The notes under the pieces were generated by a model. That model saw nothing but the letters and a program-made list of their open reading frames with translations. It was not told where the DNA came from and made no database searches. 41,292 bases of DNA from Bacteroidales bacterium (GTDB lineage: Bacteria; Bacteroidota; Bacteroidia; Bacteroidales; P3), in the NCBI GenBank assembly GCA_017561155.1, contig JAFZDP010000080.1, positions 1 to 41,292 on the forward strand, given 5' to 3'. Below, piece by piece: positions 40,020 through 41,292 of this stretch; the stretch's first letter is position 1; each line of letters starts with the position of its first letter. A program made the translations under genes and the position numbers.

Positions 40020-40060
40020 AAGGAATAGGGCTTCCGATATATTCGGAAAGCCTATTCCTT
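40020..40060 (+). terminator. attenuator hairpin between rplL and rpoB
   Basis: AAGGAATAGG (40020-40029) pairs with CCTATTCCTT (40051-40060), and CTTCCGA pairs with TCGGAAAG with single-base bulges. No long T-run follows, which fits partial attenuation of rpoBC seen in many bacteria. Confidence 0.65.
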
Positions 40061-40111
40061 ATTGCTATTTAATTTAGTTCGTAGTTTCTAAAACCTTAAA
40101 AGATAAAAACC

Positions 40112-41292
40112 TTGGCAAATAATAACCCCACAGTAGTAAATTTTGCATCTGTTCGCAAATTTGACTATCCAGATTTTTTGGATATTCAATTAAAATCTTT
40201 TAGAGATTTTTTCCAAATAGAAACAAATCCAGACAATCGTATCAATGAAGGTTTGTTTAAAGTTTTTAATGAGAACTTTCCTATTTCAGATGCTCGGAAT
40301 AATTTCGTATTAGAATTCCTTGATTATTTTATTGATCCACCTCGTTATACAATAGAAGAGTGTATAGAAAGGGGTTTGACTTATAGTGTTCCGCTAAAAG
40401 CGAAATTGAAATTATATTGTACTGATCCGGAACATGAAGAATTTAAAACAATTGTACAGGATGTTTATTTAGGGATGATTCCTTATATGACTCCAAAAGC
40501 TACATTTGTTATCAATGGTGCAGAAAGAGTTGTTGTATCTCAGTTGCACCGTTCTCCAGGTGTATTCTTTGGAACATCGTTTCACTCTAATGGTACTCAG
40601 TTATATTCTGCTAGAATTATCCCATTTAAGGGTTCTTGGATGGAATTTACTACAGATATAAACAATGTGATGTATGCTTACATTGACCGTAAGAAAAAAT
40701 TGCCAATAACTACACTTTTGAGAGCTATTGGATTTGAAACAGATAAAGAGATATTAGATATTTTCAATTTGGCGGAGGAAGTAAAAGTTACTCGTGCTAA
40801 TTTGAAACGTGTTATAGGTCGTAAATTAGCAGCACGTGTAGTTGATTCTTGGATCGAAGATTTCGTAGACGAGGATACTGGAGAAGTTGTTTCGATGGAA
40901 CGTACAGATGTTGTTATCGAAAGAGCTGTGGAATTGACTGAAGAACATGTAGAAAAGATACTTGAACTAGATGTAAAAACTATATTAGTCCATACTGAAA
41001 AAGATGATTCTTTAGATTATTCAGTTATTTTCAATACATTACAAAAAGATACAGCAAACAATGCCAAGGAAGCTGTTGAATACATATATCGTCAGTTGAG
41101 AAGTGCAGAACCACCAGACGAAGAGACCGCACGTGGTATAATTGAAAAATTATTCTTCTCTGACAAACGTTATGATTTAGGTGATGTAGGAAGATATAGA
41201 ATCAATACTAAATTGAATCTTACTGTTCCTTCAGATGTTCGTGTATTGACTAAAGAGGACATAACCTCAATCATTAAATATTTAATTCAATT
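40112..41292 (+). CDS. rpoB: RNA polymerase beta subunit, 5' part (runs off the window)
   Basis: The first 393 codons and two bases of RpoB. After a short variable start come [55 protein letters not shown], and [31 protein letters not shown], all strongly conserved in Bacteroidales. The start is TTG at 40112 (TTG-GCA-AAT-AAT): an in-frame TAA at 40097-40099 and the absence of any ATG or GTG before the conserved region leave no better choice. The 3' end lies outside the window. Confidence 0.95.
   Translation, partial: MANNNPTVVNFASVRKFDYPDFLDIQLKSFRDFFQIETNPDNRINEGLFKVFNENFPISDARNNFVLEFLDYFIDPPRYTIEECIERGLTYSVPLKAKLKLYCTDPEHEEFKTIVQDVYLGMIPYMTPKATFVINGAERVVVSQLHRSPGVFFGTSFHSNGTQLYSARIIPFKGSWMEFTTDINNVMYAYIDRKKKLPITTLLRAIGFETDKEILDIFNLAEEVKVTRANLKRVIGRKLAARVVDSWIEDFVDEDTGEVVSMERTDVVIERAVELTEEHVEKILELDVKTILVHTEKDDSLDYSVIFNTLQKDTANNAKEAVEYIYRQLRSAEPPDEETARGIIEKLFFSDKRYDLGDVGRYRINTKLNLTVPSDVRVLTKEDITSIIKYLIQ

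Overview
The window comes from an AT-rich member of the Bacteroidota, most likely the order Bacteroidales. Evidence: repeated TTTG / TAnnTTTG promoters, most genes lacking a Shine-Dalgarno (SD) sequence, a GldA-type ABC ATPase, an HU-like protein with a glycine-rich tail (HU-HIG type), Bacteroidales-like RpoB, LptD and amidase sequences, and the rpsU-xerC-hpf gene order. I cannot name a genus from sequence alone.

Layout. 0.1-4.6 kb: a TPR/OmpA-like lipoprotein, phosphatidylserine synthase (pssA) and a ThDP enzyme of the acetolactate synthase type. 4.6-6.6 kb (minus strand): rpmB, rpsU, xerC, hpf, ending in a perfect 16-bp terminator hairpin. 7.2-12.6 kb: an isolated hutU, a long QueA-family gene, pyrH-frr, and ssb on the minus strand. 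13.0-27.4 kb: a surface-polysaccharide region with a Wza-like export lipoprotein, a Wzc-like tyrosine autokinase, and WbpA, WbpB, WbpE and WbpD-like enzymes that together would make UDP-2,3-diacetamido-glucuronic acid, plus a WbpM/CapD-type dehydratase and GalE. The pathway is split by an HU-HIG gene and about 2.6 kb of gene-free, strongly repetitive DNA. No glycosyltransferase, flippase or polymerase lies in the window. 27.4-34.2 kb: envelope genes (GldA-like ATPase, MCE/MlaD protein and amidase on minus; LptD on plus from overlapping divergent promoters), then a MazG-like pyrophosphohydrolase and a MerR-type regulator. 35.0-41.3 kb: tRNA-Thr/Tyr/Gly/Thr, tuf, tRNA-Trp, secE, nusG, rplK, rplA, rplJ, rplL and the 5' part of rpoB, which runs off the window end.

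The most unusual part is 20.1-23.6 kb. It holds ten short modules, nine of them with four hexamers about one helical turn apart. The hexamer is spelled GTATAC, GTAAAC or GTAACC, is almost uniform within a module, and differs between modules even where the flanks are nearly identical. The same region carries a tandem pair of hairpin-terminator units that look like duplicated small RNAs, and the HU-HIG gene. Other points worth checking are SD sequences in front of rpsU and hpf in a phylum that mostly does without them, an exact 24-bp tandem repeat encoding the Gly-Tyr tail of the Wzc-like kinase, a long hairpin containing a 15-codon ORF before galE, TTG starts for rpoB and perhaps lptD, and the separation of rpsU-xerC-hpf from the tRNA-tuf cluster.
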